Shown here piece after piece: positions 9,740-20,500 of a DNA stretch of 64,000 nucleotides (the stretch's first letter is position 1; each line of letters starts with the position of its first letter). Under the pieces are notes generated by a model. It was not told the origin of the DNA. It did not search any database and worked only from the letters and a program-made list of their open reading frames with translations. Both the position numbers and the translations under genes were made by a program. This DNA comes from Symbiodinium natans (Eukaryota; Sar; Dinophyceae; Suessiales; Symbiodiniaceae), in NCBI GenBank assembly GCA_905221605.1, contig CAJNDS010000025.1, forward strand, positions 426,501-490,500. The letters run 5' to 3'.

Positions 9740-10010
9740 AACATGGATACGGATCCCGAGGGATAGGTGGCCAGATGAATGGGAGGGCATAGACGACCCC
9801 GTGGTGCCACTGAGACTAGCTTTATACGGGCATCCGGATGCCGGGGGGTTCTGGGAAAAGCACTGCGAAAAGGCCGTGACTGAGGTCGGCTTCGAATTCC
9901 TCTCAGATTGGCCTAGTGTGTTCTTCCATAAGGAGCTGAAGCTGATGCTGGTGATCTACGTCGACGACTTCAAGCTTGTGGGGCCCAAAGAGAACTTAGA
10001 TGGGAGATGA
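9735..10010 (+). CDS. Reverse transcriptase palm, continuing pol in the next frame
   Basis: Removing one G from the run at 9727-9734 joins the transcriptase start (D2857 in motif A) to this frame, which runs through LALYGHPDAGGFWEKH and the catalytic YVDD box at 9957-9968. That order is standard for copia. The frame ends in TGA at 10008-10010, about 14 codons after YVDD, where an intact enzyme would go on for several hundred residues. The break may be a true lesion, a homopolymer sequencing error, or a programmed +1 shift; the abrupt end after YVDD is best explained by deletion. Confidence 0.75.
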   Translation, partial: PKTWIRIPRDRWPDEWEGIDDPVVPLRLALYGHPDAGGFWEKHCEKAVTEVGFEFLSDWPSVFFHKELKLMLVIYVDDFKLVGPKENLDGR

Positions 10011-10861
10011 TGAAGGAGAGTATAGAACCCTTGATAGTGGCAGAAGACAATGAGGCGGCTGTTAGAGTGATTGTCTCGGGCAAGAATCCGAACATGAGGT
10101 ACCTGTCTAGAACACAACGAATAGACATAGCTAGGCTGAACCAGTTCTACGAGGCAGTCATGTTCACGTTTGTCAATTGTCCTACTGAGTATCAGGCTGC
10201 CAACATGATGACCAAGGCCATCAATGAAGCACGAGAGTGGTTAAGGGATATGTACACTACCGCACATTTCGGTGAAGAGGAGTTCGGGAACGCAACGGGA
10301 ACCATCTTAGCTATGCCCGCGTGCCGGGGGGTATCCCAAAATCAGCTCGAGTATGACATCAGGGATAACGTCGGGATAGCAAAGTCCATAGTGGGAAGAT
10401 GGATAATTTGGGAAATGGTGTGGGATATCAAACACTCGCCAATTCTGGAGGTCGATGAGGCGATCGTCGGTGAGTGCGACGGGATAGTTGTGATAGCACC
10501 GAAGCGAGTTGACTCGCCTTCTCGACTAGCCCGCGGAGCAGAGCTTAAGCTGGGAAGAAAGGACCAAAGTGCGGCTGATAGCCTAGCTTTACTAGTCGAT
10601 AGAGTGATCGCTGCGGGCATCGGGATTGTTCTGATCAATCGCAGCGATGCCGCCATATCCGAGGGAATAGCGAGAATTCTTGCTGCACGTGGAAAACTGG
10701 CTCGAATGCGGGGAAAGACGCAGATAGGAGAGCTTCATGACAAAGGAGAGGACGTACAATGCACCATATACATTAAAGAAGAATCAAAGGCTCGGATAGA
10801 AAGTAGCGATATGGTGAATATTGAAGCACTTTGTAATGCTCTTCAACGACGTCTTGACTAG
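10007..10861 (+). CDS. RNase H C-terminal part plus extra alpha/beta domain (pol remnant)
   Basis: AEDNEAAVRV near the start (D14, N15), the RTQRIDIARL segment and PTEYQAANMMTKAI match the C-terminal half of copia RNase H, where DN.A, RTKHIDI and EQ.AD..TK are conserved. The thumb, connection and N-terminal RNase H expected before this point are absent, so the YVDD box and this segment are only ~80 bases apart. After residue ~110 a further ~170 residues have a strand-helix-strand pattern (GIVVIAPKRVD, VDRVIAAG, GIGIVLINRSD) resembling the Rossmann-like segments upstream. The ATG at 10007 is simply the first in frame. It ends with TAG, 78 bases before the next ORF. Confidence 0.6.
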   Translation: MMKESIEPLIVAEDNEAAVRVIVSGKNPNMRYLSRTQRIDIARLNQFYEAVMFTFVNCPTEYQAANMMTKAINEAREWLRDMYTTAHFGEEEFGNATGTILAMPACRGVSQNQLEYDIRDNVGIAKSIVGRWIIWEMVWDIKHSPILEVDEAIVGECDGIVVIAPKRVDSPSRLARGAELKLGRKDQSAADSLALLVDRVIAAGIGIVLINRSDAAISEGIARILAARGKLARMRGKTQIGELHDKGEDVQCTIYIKEESKARIESSDMVNIEALCNALQRRLD

Positions 10862-10939
10862 AGCGACTTTTGTGTGACCTTGAGTTGCATGCAGGTGTAA
10901 GGAAGAAGAGGGCTCTAGCGACCTGCATAGCGTGGAGCC

Positions 10940-13309
10940 ATGGGAGAGATGTTCGGTTCGGTGTCGCTGAGTGAGCGGGATAGAGATATCGGAAGCAGTG
11001 AAGATCCTGGGACAGCTTCGTCTTCGAGGACAATAGGGATACGATGGCAACGCCCGGAGCATCAGGCCAGGGATGCAGGAGAGAGGGAACGATGTGATCG
11101 AGCACAGGCCATGATAGACTTCCTGGAGAAAGTGTTTTCCGACGCGGATAGATATCTCAAGGCCGAGACGGAGGATGGAGTGCCAGGGGTGACGACGTAC
11201 TCATATCTGCCAGCTGGAACCAAGGAGCGAGAACAGGCTAGAATACACTGGATGTTGGAGGGAAATCTAGAGGTGCAGGAGGTATGGGCTAGACGGGCTA
11301 TCCCCAGCCAATTCAAGGACGATGCAGACTTCAAGAAATGGATGAGCAGTGGGATAGCTGGTGTGCGAGCGGAAGAGGCCCAGGCCAAGACGGCGAAGAA
11401 AGGAGGTAAGCGATCAGCCGTGGGATACGATGTGGATAGAATGCGAGTGCACAAGATTATGTATCTCTGGGAGGTACTACGGTGTACAAGGCGGAATCCT
11501 GAAGCATGGATAAGGGAGAAGATCCCTCTGATAGCTGCGACTGTGACGGATGCCACGGACTACCTGGAGAGGGTGATAGCGAACTGGGATAGGCCAAGGT
11601 CGCATGGAGGGGCGACGAAGCCGCCACCCCAGGCGAGTCCTGATGCCGGGAACCTGTCGAAGGAGAAGCTGAACGACTTGATAGGGGTGCGATTGGCCAG
11701 AGGGATGGACGTGCCGGGATGTGCCATGCCCACAGCGGGCACGGGAGGAGACGTTGATACGCCATGGGCCCCTAAATTCATCGGCGCGACTGATGAAACA
11801 GAGAAGTCCTTCCAGAAGGGGAGATCATATGAGAGGATGATAGCTGGTGTGGCACCGATAGCCATCTCTGTGGGAGGGGTGTATGACGTCACGAACGGAA
11901 ACACGGACCCGTTCAGGGCTAGCTGGGGAGGGATCAGCAGAAAGAACCTAGATTGGGCGGAGATCCACATGGACGACACAGAGAAGAGCCCGTTCGATGA
12001 TGCGATCAAAGGCATGATGACATGGTTGGCCGTGCGACCATTGAAGTATGCAATTCCACCGTCTCAGGTTGCGGAGCGGATAGCGGTCAGCCATAAGTCG
12101 AGCGAGGAGAAGCTGAAGATATGGACGGAGGCGCAGCCCAAGATCAAGGTGATAGGCATGGCAGACGAGATTATGGGGGCCTACGAAAGCCAATACTTGA
12201 AGAGAGGAAGAGACGTGATGGAGGAATTCCGGAGAAGCGAGGGGGGAGAAAAAGGATACGGAGTTATGGCGAATGCAGCAAATGGACAGATGAAGGAGTA
12301 TCTGGATACACTGTCATGGCAGATAGGGGGACCGACGTCAGTTCTACACCTGTTGCACTGGTCCCTGGCCGAAGAAGTGATCACATTTCCGGAGGTCCAG
12401 GCAGACGGGGGGATTAAGGATGTGAAAGAACATTTCACGGATTCGCGATGTATGTGGGTACCCACGAAGGCCGAGTACGCCGGAGCAGAGAAGCTGAATC
12501 AGGAGATGTCGGTCGGGAATGAGGAGTTCAATGTGCCCGGGTGGATTTTCCACGGAACGTCTCTAGAGGCGTTGTGGTCGATGATAGCATCTGGTGGGAT
12601 AGATCGAAGCCATCCGCTGGTCACGTGGACGACCGGCGCTCCCAGTGTGAACGACTCTGCGGGATGCTGGTTTGGACGAAGCATCTGTGGTACAGCATCA
12701 TACTCTACATGGCATTCGTTAGGGAATGGATGGATAGTAAGAGTACTGGCCGGCTTCAGAAGGATAGGCAAGAATGTCAAAATGGATGTGGGGACAAGGA
12801 GATCGTCGGTGCCTGACGGGCAGATCCGAATGGATGTGGATAGAGTGGAGATAGACGGGGTACTGTTCTGCTTTATGAGGGCCACGAAGATCATCGGGCA
12901 TGCACTCATCTGTAGGCCGAAGCACCCGGGTTTAGGAGCGAATAGCCATCTCATGAGTGAGATGTCGGCGCTGATGGAGAAGCACCCGCAAGGGGTTGAG
13001 AGGCTGTATTGGCGATATCACCTGGAAAAGCGCGCAATTATAGGCCCGGCCCGAGGACCTCTTCCTGAGCGCCCTGTGGATTGGAAGATGGAACACGAGT
13101 TCCTGCATCGGGAAGGTGACGAAAATGTCACGAAGGTCGTCGAACAGCCAACTGGCTCAAGAAGTGGTTTGATAGAGCTCATGAGGGGATGGATAGCGGA
13201 GTTGCCTAGCGGTGGGGGCGTGTCTGGGCCTGATCGAGACAAGGACTACTACCCGGTGGATAGTGAATGGGCCAATGTGATACGTTTGTTGGAGTATATG
13301 GGCCTCTAA
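10940..13309 (+). CDS. Accessory ORF with ADP-ribosyltransferase-like C-terminal half
   Basis: 789 residues from ATG 10940, opening with an acidic, Ser-rich tail. The N-terminal ~400 residues are helical and unrecognised. From residue ~535, WIFHGTSLEALWSMIASGGI resembles the HGT strand-helix of PARP and Tpt1-type transferases (H538). GCWFGRSICGTASYSTWH (575 onward, Y588) resembles the G.YF...S.SA.Y segment, and E637 in VDRVEIDG is a candidate third triad residue. Such enzymes transfer ADP-ribose from NAD+ to proteins or nucleic acids, or remove RNA 2'-phosphate. The match rests on motifs and spacing only. The stop codon overlaps the next ATG as TAATG (13307-13311). Confidence 0.6.
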   Translation: MGEMFGSVSLSERDRDIGSSEDPGTASSSRTIGIRWQRPEHQARDAGERERCDRAQAMIDFLEKVFSDADRYLKAETEDGVPGVTTYSYLPAGTKEREQARIHWMLEGNLEVQEVWARRAIPSQFKDDADFKKWMSSGIAGVRAEEAQAKTAKKGGKRSAVGYDVDRMRVHKIMYLWEVLRCTRRNPEAWIREKIPLIAATVTDATDYLERVIANWDRPRSHGGATKPPPQASPDAGNLSKEKLNDLIGVRLARGMDVPGCAMPTAGTGGDVDTPWAPKFIGATDETEKSFQKGRSYERMIAGVAPIAISVGGVYDVTNGNTDPFRASWGGISRKNLDWAEIHMDDTEKSPFDDAIKGMMTWLAVRPLKYAIPPSQVAERIAVSHKSSEEKLKIWTEAQPKIKVIGMADEIMGAYESQYLKRGRDVMEEFRRSEGGEKGYGVMANAANGQMKEYLDTLSWQIGGPTSVLHLLHWSLAEEVITFPEVQADGGIKDVKEHFTDSRCMWVPTKAEYAGAEKLNQEMSVGNEEFNVPGWIFHGTSLEALWSMIASGGIDRSHPLVTWTTGAPSVNDSAGCWFGRSICGTASYSTWHSLGNGWIVRVLAGFRRIGKNVKMDVGTRRSSVPDGQIRMDVDRVEIDGVLFCFMRATKIIGHALICRPKHPGLGANSHLMSEMSALMEKHPQGVERLYWRYHLEKRAIIGPARGPLPERPVDWKMEHEFLHREGDENVTKVVEQPTGSRSGLIELMRGWIAELPSGGGVSGPDRDKDYYPVDSEWANVIRLLEYMGL

Positions 13310-14483
13310 TGGCCACGGGACACGATAGCGCTGTCGTGAAGATGCCGTGGAGGAGTTTTGTGGGGCCAGCCATTTACAGACGGTGTGTGGAGAGCAGCGG
13401 GATAGAGGAGAAAGTCATGGAGAACGCGAATAAGGCCACGCACCACATGGGCAAGGTTTTGGAAATGGCGGACGTGGGAAGCATAGTGTTGGGGATAGAA
13501 AAGGCACCCAGGAAATATGGGTGGAACAGACCGGAGGACGTCGACCAGAGCTGGGCGTTCGAGGCTCAGGCCTGGGCGGCTATCATTGGCATAGGAATGG
13601 GCGGAGTTGGAGGGAGATTGATGGAGCCAGCGCTTTCGAGCAGTCCGCGGTCGAGACCTACGAGTGGATGTTTGACATAGCTACTGCATTCCATGAGCGC
13701 AAGGCGGCTGAGCTGGTGACATGGTGGGCGGAGGGAATGAAGCCGCCACTTCAGCTCCGATGTAGTGCGGATCAGAAGACCTACGTACACATCATCATAC
13801 CTGAGGGGATAGAGGGCGTCTCGAATAAGAAGAATCCGGCGTCACCAGGGGAAGTCCGAGAGTGGATAGCAATGCTATTGAAGGCGCACGGAGACTATGG
13901 AAAGGCCGCGGAGAGTATGTCGTTCATTACACACAAATTGACAGGAACGCAGGAGATGACCTACCAGGGTGCGTACAAGAAGGTTCAGGAAGTGTGCAAG
14001 GAATGCGTCTCGAAGGGCATGGGAGGGAATCAAGTGACGAACATTGTTGTGGTATTGGCCCCGGCTGGAATGGCAGCAGGGAATGCTCGCCGAGCAATAG
14101 ACGAGGTTAGACGGTTCGAGGCTACGGACGATGACACTAAGACCAAGGTGGCGAGGGAGACGAGGGAGACGATCAGGAAAGCCAATGCCAATGTGCTCTG
14201 GGTAGGGCCCGGAAATTTCGAAGAGAATGGATTCCCCACTAACTACAGAGTCAGGGAGGAGGCTAAGGAGCTGATAAGGGCTGGAGAAGCCATGGATAAA
14301 CTGATGAAGAAGTCTGGAATCATCACTCTGCCTTGGAACGTTATGCGTACGGCGTTTCCTCGAATAGGGGTGGACGCGGGAAAGTTGCAGTGCCGGGCGA
14401 ACGTTCGGCTTCTGGGCGCAGATCCTGTTCATCTCGATGTTTGGAATGATGTGGCCGACCCCGCGAGACATGGAGTTATATGA
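13309..14483 (+). CDS. Accessory ORF, frame broken near 13,640
   Basis: ATG at 13309 overlaps the previous stop by one base. The first frame runs to 13680, and from about 13,620-13,645 the better coding reads one frame back (AFEQSAVETYEW) and continues to TGA 14481-14483, so one indel or a -1 shift splits the gene. The joined product would be ~390 residues. Its second half is alpha/beta with strands IVVVLAP and ANVLWVGP and a late DPVHLD, which recalls block V (DxxH) of SGNH hydrolases, but I see no GDS block I, so no function is assigned. The ending overlaps an ATG in another frame at 14470. Confidence 0.5.
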
Positions 14484-14655
14484 TAGGGAAACTTCAGCTA
14501 TTAGGGAGGTGATCAGCGAGGAGGGCAGGGATAGCATTGGAGAGGTTGGAGTCTGGCTCAGACGCTGGATAGAAGTGGCGAAGGCAGACCGGTCACTGAA
14601 AAACGAAAGTGATTGTGCCAGAGACAAAGATCACGGGAGCCACGGAGAGCCTTAG
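14470..14655 (+). CDS. Short overlapping ORF, perhaps a linker piece of a longer decayed ORF
   Basis: 61 codons beginning MELYDRETSAIREV, starting 14 bases before the upstream stop and ending inside the next large frame. Composition (Glu/Arg rich, helical) matches its neighbours. It may be a separate small protein reached by reinitiation, or the middle of a gene whose frame has changed twice between 14,470 and 14,690. Nothing in it is recognised. Confidence 0.3.
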   Translation: MELYDRETSAIREVISEEGRDSIGEVGVWLRRWIEVAKADRSLKNESDCARDKDHGSHGEP

Positions 14656-14686
14656 GACATCGGATAGACAAGGGGTGTATACGGAG

Positions 14687-17572
14687 ATGGCTGCCAGGAT
14701 AGACGAGTCGGTGTGGAAGACAATGTGTGGTAAGTCCGAAGCTCACTGTGTGTCAGCCGGAGATAGGGGTTCTTGGCACCGGATGAAAGTGATCATTTAC
14801 ACGGCGGCCGGCTTCCACATGAAGGACCCCGAGTATCAAGCTCTAAGGGCTATGGCGGCTATCGGGCAGCTGAAGGCGATGGCAGATGACGCAGAGATGA
14901 TGGAAGACGATGCAGAGTCGGATGGAGAAGAGGATGATGCTATGGGTGAGGATAGACCGGAGAACCAATCTGCTCGAGAGGGAGACGCATCGATAACTGA
15001 GGAGTGCAAGGAAGGCAGTGACGAGGGTTTCGCCACCGTGAGGAGTCGGTCAGAACAAAAGAAGGCGAAGAAAGAAAACCGGGAGGCGAAGAAGAGGAAG
15101 GAGCTGCTCGAGAGTGCTCAGGAGCTCGCGAACCAACGACAAGAGAAGCAAGCAAGAGACGAGAAGAGAAAAAGTGCCGGGGAAAAGGGGGGAGATGGCA
15201 GAGATGGCGGAGCACTTAGGGGAACCGCTGGGATAGGTGATCAAGGGGATAGACCGCCGGCTCCACCGGTGCCAACACGAGGCGATACCAAGGGGGCGGT
15301 TATGCAGGCTCCCAGATGGAAGGGTGGTGCTGGGACGGGTAGCAACATCAAGACCCTGAGCGACCTCAAGTCCGAGCAGGAATATTCGGATAGAGAGACG
15401 CAGCAGGAAACGAGAAGCGGAGACAGTGGCGAAGGACCGATGGTGATAGGATCTGGAGGCACGGTGGGAGTAGTTGCCGACGGGACAGAACTGGATCGAG
15501 TGGAATGCGTGGGTACTGGAGAGAGCGGGGGGATATTGAGATTGAGGATGGAAGAAGAGGGATCGCCTGTGATAGAGGCCCCATGGTCGAGGAATACGAG
15601 GGCAGGACAGGTGCTGGGGGAGGGGCATTTGATAGAAATGCAGCACTGGATTCGCTGTTATGGAGCCCCACCGATGGCATGGACAACGATAGTGGTACAG
15701 GTGATACGCAGGATGATTAGAGCGACGTGCCCGAGGGAGGTTACCGATGAGATCACACCCAAAGAAGTGTACGACATTGTGAAGGCGGGAATATATGACT
15801 CACAGGTGCTGTCGGGGACGAGGCCTGGCGCCGAACCGTCATACACCGGGATAGCTTTGGGAACTTTGATGAGAAGCAGGATATTGAACGTTGAGAGCAA
15901 CGTCGGAGGCATGAGGAAGTGGGTAGAGCAATTCTATCGTGTGTGGATGGGCATGAATGGAATATTGGGGACCGTGCCAGAGTTGAGAGCTGACGGAGGC
16001 AGACTAGGCCGGCCTGGACACAAGCCTACATCGATTTCACCGCCGCCGAGTGAGCCTAGAGTGAAGCCTACATCCAACGACGCGGATGAGATAGAGGTGG
16101 AGATGCGGTGGATTATATACAACGTAATGATAGAACCAGAGACGCTTTCCCTAGGTTATGAAGAGCTCGAGATGCTATGGGAGACGAAGTTGTTCGAGGT
16201 AGTCCAGAGGGCCGGGGAGCATTTGATAGATCGCGTGATGACGAGGATAGAAGCCGGTACCGGGGGGTACCCGGACAGCATGGACGTTGCGGACATGGTG
16301 GAGGAGGTGACAAAGCAAGGATTTGGATCCGAGACGGGGGGCACTACTCCCCTGAATAAAATCGAGTTTTCGAATTATGTGGTGAGAATATGGCTGGCCA
16401 AATTCGTCAGGACGATGATTCTTGAAGACATGAAGTTCCCGAGGGAATGGGCCAACACCATGGCATGGTGGATAGCGCAGAACATGATGCTGGTTAAGCC
16501 TGAGACTGATATTGTGGAGATGATAGGGAACGACAGCACGCTGTTCGAGGAGATCATCAGTTCGATGAGAAGGATAGAGAGCATGGGCCAAGGCTATCCG
16601 GCAGACTATTATCGGTGGATAGAAGAAATCAAGGAGGATGCGCTCAAGGAGGCACTCAAGGGCAGGAGGAGCGCAACAGGGATAAGACCTGAACCGCTCG
16701 ACTCGGTGGCCGAGGCTGAAGAGCACGGGGTGAACGCGAGGGAAGCAAAGGACGCCACAATGCAGATAGATGCGGGAGGAGAGATGAACAAGCCCGAGAG
16801 TCCGGAGATGGATAGCAAGATGGAGGGCGTGGAGGCTCATGAGGCGATGGAGCCCGATAGTGAGAACGAGAGAGGTCAAGGGTTCTCGGAGTTGTTTGGA
16901 CACGGAGTTGATACGATAGCTGACAGGGAAGAGGATAGTCATGTAGCACGACAGAACCCGGAGATTTATAGGCGAGTCGTGGAGGATGTATGGAACCAGA
17001 AGCACAACTTCCCATTCCCGTGGTTGGACGAAGCGAGGGCGGAGAGGGACGAGCTCGTGAAGAAGATGACGGACGCGGTGCATGAGCGGGTCACCCGGGA
17101 GAACCCGGTAGAGAAGAGCAACACGAGAGGGTCAGGAATACATAGCTTCAGCGAGCCGGTCGAGTGGCTTAGAAGGATATGCTGGGGATACCATTGTCAT
17201 GCGTGCTTTGCTTGGTGGTTGGGATATACGGGGGTAGATAGCAATGGCGAAGCATTTCCGTGTGAAGGTGCTGTGTGCCCGGTCTGCGAGAAGGAGCTGG
17301 GACAAGTGGGAAAGTATAGTACCTTGGTAAAGGGCAGGCCACCATCGGTGGTGTTGGCGGCGATCGCGCAGAATTCATATCTACCTGAATACGATCCAAG
17401 GAGGATAGTTGCACGGCTGACCGAGAGACTAGCAGCGGAGGGGATGCCATGGGAAGAGATAGACCTTTTCGAGCCACACGAGCTCATGGTCGCCGCAGGA
17501 ATAGTGGTCGTGGACAAAGGCGAAACTGGACTTCATGGATGTTATTATGACGTTGGGAAAGATCGCCACTGA
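14687..17572 (+). CDS. Large accessory ORF with C-terminal zinc ribbon
   Basis: About 960 residues from the first ATG at 14687 (the frame is open from 14600, so a non-ATG entry from upstream is possible). Residues ~100-280 are low-complexity acidic/basic helix (KKAKKENREAKKRKELLE), then an unrecognised helical core of ~450 residues. A zinc ribbon lies near the end: counted from 14609, C863-x2-C866 ... C890-x2-C893 with C885 between, in the pattern YHCHAC...VCPVC. No enzyme family is recognised. The last 38 bases overlap the start of the next ORF. A structural, nucleic-acid-binding role is possible but unproven. Confidence 0.6.
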   Translation: MAARIDESVWKTMCGKSEAHCVSAGDRGSWHRMKVIIYTAAGFHMKDPEYQALRAMAAIGQLKAMADDAEMMEDDAESDGEEDDAMGEDRPENQSAREGDASITEECKEGSDEGFATVRSRSEQKKAKKENREAKKRKELLESAQELANQRQEKQARDEKRKSAGEKGGDGRDGGALRGTAGIGDQGDRPPAPPVPTRGDTKGAVMQAPRWKGGAGTGSNIKTLSDLKSEQEYSDRETQQETRSGDSGEGPMVIGSGGTVGVVADGTELDRVECVGTGESGGILRLRMEEEGSPVIEAPWSRNTRAGQVLGEGHLIEMQHWIRCYGAPPMAWTTIVVQVIRRMIRATCPREVTDEITPKEVYDIVKAGIYDSQVLSGTRPGAEPSYTGIALGTLMRSRILNVESNVGGMRKWVEQFYRVWMGMNGILGTVPELRADGGRLGRPGHKPTSISPPPSEPRVKPTSNDADEIEVEMRWIIYNVMIEPETLSLGYEELEMLWETKLFEVVQRAGEHLIDRVMTRIEAGTGGYPDSMDVADMVEEVTKQGFGSETGGTTPLNKIEFSNYVVRIWLAKFVRTMILEDMKFPREWANTMAWWIAQNMMLVKPETDIVEMIGNDSTLFEEIISSMRRIESMGQGYPADYYRWIEEIKEDALKEALKGRRSATGIRPEPLDSVAEAEEHGVNAREAKDATMQIDAGGEMNKPESPEMDSKMEGVEAHEAMEPDSENERGQGFSELFGHGVDTIADREEDSHVARQNPEIYRRVVEDVWNQKHNFPFPWLDEARAERDELVKKMTDAVHERVTRENPVEKSNTRGSGIHSFSEPVEWLRRICWGYHCHACFAWWLGYTGVDSNGEAFPCEGAVCPVCEKELGQVGKYSTLVKGRPPSVVLAAIAQNSYLPEYDPRRIVARLTERLAAEGMPWEEIDLFEPHELMVAAGIVVVDKGETGLHGCYYDVGKDRH

Positions 17573-20500
17573 CGAAAGCGGAGTTCTTCCGGAATGGAAT
17601 CTGGATAGATGTCTAGAAAGACCACAGGCACCTGAGCTGATGGAGGATAGCGTGGAACCCGATGCTAGGAGAAGATTGAGAATGGCAGCCGCGAGTTTGA
17701 GGGAGTCACCAAATTGGCGTGAGGAGATTCAAGCGATTGCCAGAGATTACAGGGTTGAGGGAATGGGTTTCTGGAGAGCGAACCCTGACGTGAGGAGGGA
17801 ACAGTGGAGGAGGGCTACGGAAATAGCGATAGAACGCAGAGCGAACAATCTGGGGCCGATGGAACTGGATAGAGAACTTCGAGCACAAAGGGTAAGGGAG
17901 GTTACGCAGCGCCTGGGCCCTGAGGTGAGCGACCGGCTGTTGATAAGGGGAGTGAATTTCTCCATTTTCAACTTGGAGGACTTGATGTACAAGGTGCTGA
18001 AGGATGTTACGATAGAAGACCTGATGGCAGGTTTGAACAGCGCCGGAGCTGGGACGGTAGCGGCAGAGATCAAGAAAAGGATAGAACAGCACCAAGGAAG
18101 GCGGCCGGAATTCGCGAACATCATGAATACGAAGCTGGGGGAGGAGGTCCGGAAACAGTATCAAGAACAGCTTGAGTTGAAATACCGGCCGGAGGACATC
18201 CAGAGGTGGAAACCGGATAGGAGGAGAGAAGAAATCAAGAAGCTTCCGCTTTGGGCACGATGTACCATGCAAAGGATCCTCCTAGGAGGGATCAGGGACA
18301 AGGGCGCGAACCCGTCAAGGATAGAACGGCGACTGTACGCATATCTACAGCTGATAGATTTCACCCTTGCCGAAGAATGTAACGAGCCGGAGGACGAAGA
18401 GGCAGGGGGTGTAAAGAAGAGGGGCAGAAACTGGCAGGAGGTGATCAAGCCGGAGGAGATGAAGGAGAAAATCATGATTCCTCATTACAAGATGAACTAT
18501 CGGATAGCCAGGCGTAGATCAACATGGGAGGCTGTAGTCGAGGCGGCCGAGGCGGGACAGAGTTGGATGATACACTCGGCGGATGGAGCTGTGATTAGAA
18601 ACACATCATGGGTGACGTGGACGCGGGACGAAGGTGAAGGAATAGGCGCGACCGTGTTTAACCCCATTGATTATCTCACACAGACCAAGAAGGCGGCCAT
18701 CAGGGCTATGGTAGAAAGGGACATGGCTGAGGGAGATTACCATCCGAACCTGTATACTGAGGAGGCGGCACGAGGGAGAACGCAGTACTTTCCAGCCCAC
18801 GAGCTCGTGAACGCACTCATGGTGGATTCGCTGAGAGTGACACTTACGGATAGAGCGTCGAAGTTGTGTGCGTCGGCGATATTCAAGAACTGGGTGCCAC
18901 AGTTCGAACGGAGGGATAGGTTGATGGCTGAGCTGCACGCAGTGCAGGTACTGTTGGACGGAGTTGTGCGTAGTGCCAACCAGATGCCCATGGTCCACCC
19001 ACATATGATGTACGGATTAGCAACGCTAACGAAGTTGAGGGATTTCTATGCGGCCATGAGAGAGGCGGCGGAATTCTACGGACTTGGCTCGCGACCTCTG
19101 GGGACGATAGTTGCTGATGCATCAATGAAGGAGCCGATGCACCCTCTGGAAAGGCCAGAAATGATGGCGACGAATGTCAGGGATGTAATGAGGTCGATGG
19201 CGTCTGCTCTGATCCTCACAGAGATGCCCGAAACGTGGGAGGGACTGACACTGGCGGAATATAGAGATAGACAAGAGAGGGCGGCTGTGGAGATGGATGA
19301 ACAGGATAGACGAATGGGATGGGATAGAATGCGAGAAAGAGCGATGACGGGGCATGAGAGGAAGTACAACACCGCCGTCATACGACAGGATCCAGACGAC
19401 TCCAAGGCCGTGATGCTGAACATGTCATTGGTGGCGGCGAACCCGATAACTGCTCATCGTGCTCCGACCGCAAACATCAGATCCGATAGAGTGGAACATG
19501 GCAGAGACGTGCCAGGCGAGTTGAGGGCCGATAGGTTTCTGACCGGCGACATTGAGGCGGAGCCCACCCACAGGCCTTTCATGATACAGGCCGATAGAAT
19601 GAGAGCATCGATGGAGAGTGTGGTGACGAAAATCATAGACGGAACGCTGATCAGCACACAAAAGGGAAAGGAGAACATGACCGACAGAGAGAGGCTCCAG
19701 GAAGCGGAGGACAGGATCAAACAACTGAAGTTTAGACTGACGAACGTTGCGGTAAGACTGGTCATGGTGGGATTGATAGACGAGGACGAGGATGACCCGC
19801 TGTGCGAGGAGTTTGACGAAGACTACGAGCGGAGGAAATACTACTCAGATGAAGAGTGGAAGAATATCAAGGAGGCAGAAGTACAGCTGGGCGAAAGGGA
19901 TATCCTAGTAATGAGGAGGGGAGATCTGCGAGGTATGCCGAGGGAGGAGGTGGTCGCCAGGATGATAGCAAAACTGGCCGACAAGGTGTCTGAGGTTGAG
20001 AAGTGCAAATGGGTGATAGGCCGAATGGCAGAGGAGAGAATGGACAAAGCAGGGATAGCGGCAGAGGTGCGGGCGCGGGCGATAGAAGACAAAACAAAGA
20101 TAGAGGACCTCAGCAGGCAGCTCGAAGATATGAAGGTTGAGCCCCGAGGGGGTGGACGGACCAATGTTGGATACAAGGGAATAGAAAGTATGCACGCTGA
20201 GAATGAAAACCACAAGCTGAAGGAGGAGCTCGCTGTAGCCGTTCATGAACGTGATCGACTAGCACGAAGGGTCGGAGAGCTCGAGAGGGCGGCGGAGAAC
20301 AACGCGAAGCTAGTCGCAGAAGTCGAGGTACTTTTGAGGGAAAGGAGAGAGGAGCTGATGAGAATCGGAGCCATCAACGAGATGAGAGACGAATTCAGGG
20401 CGCTCCGGGATAGAATGGAGAAGACAGCGCCGAGCGGAAGTGGAGCCACCAGTAGTGAAGGCACGAGCGAAGAGGGCAAGATTGCCGGTGATAGAAGAGT

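Noticed and set aside
13140-13175. Dinoflagellate spliced-leader relict (GGCTCAAG)
   Set aside because: Only eight bases match and they lie inside a coding frame; no full leader is found in the window.
13309-14483. SGNH hydrolase
   Set aside because: Only a DPVHL word fits; the GDS block and catalytic serine are not visible.
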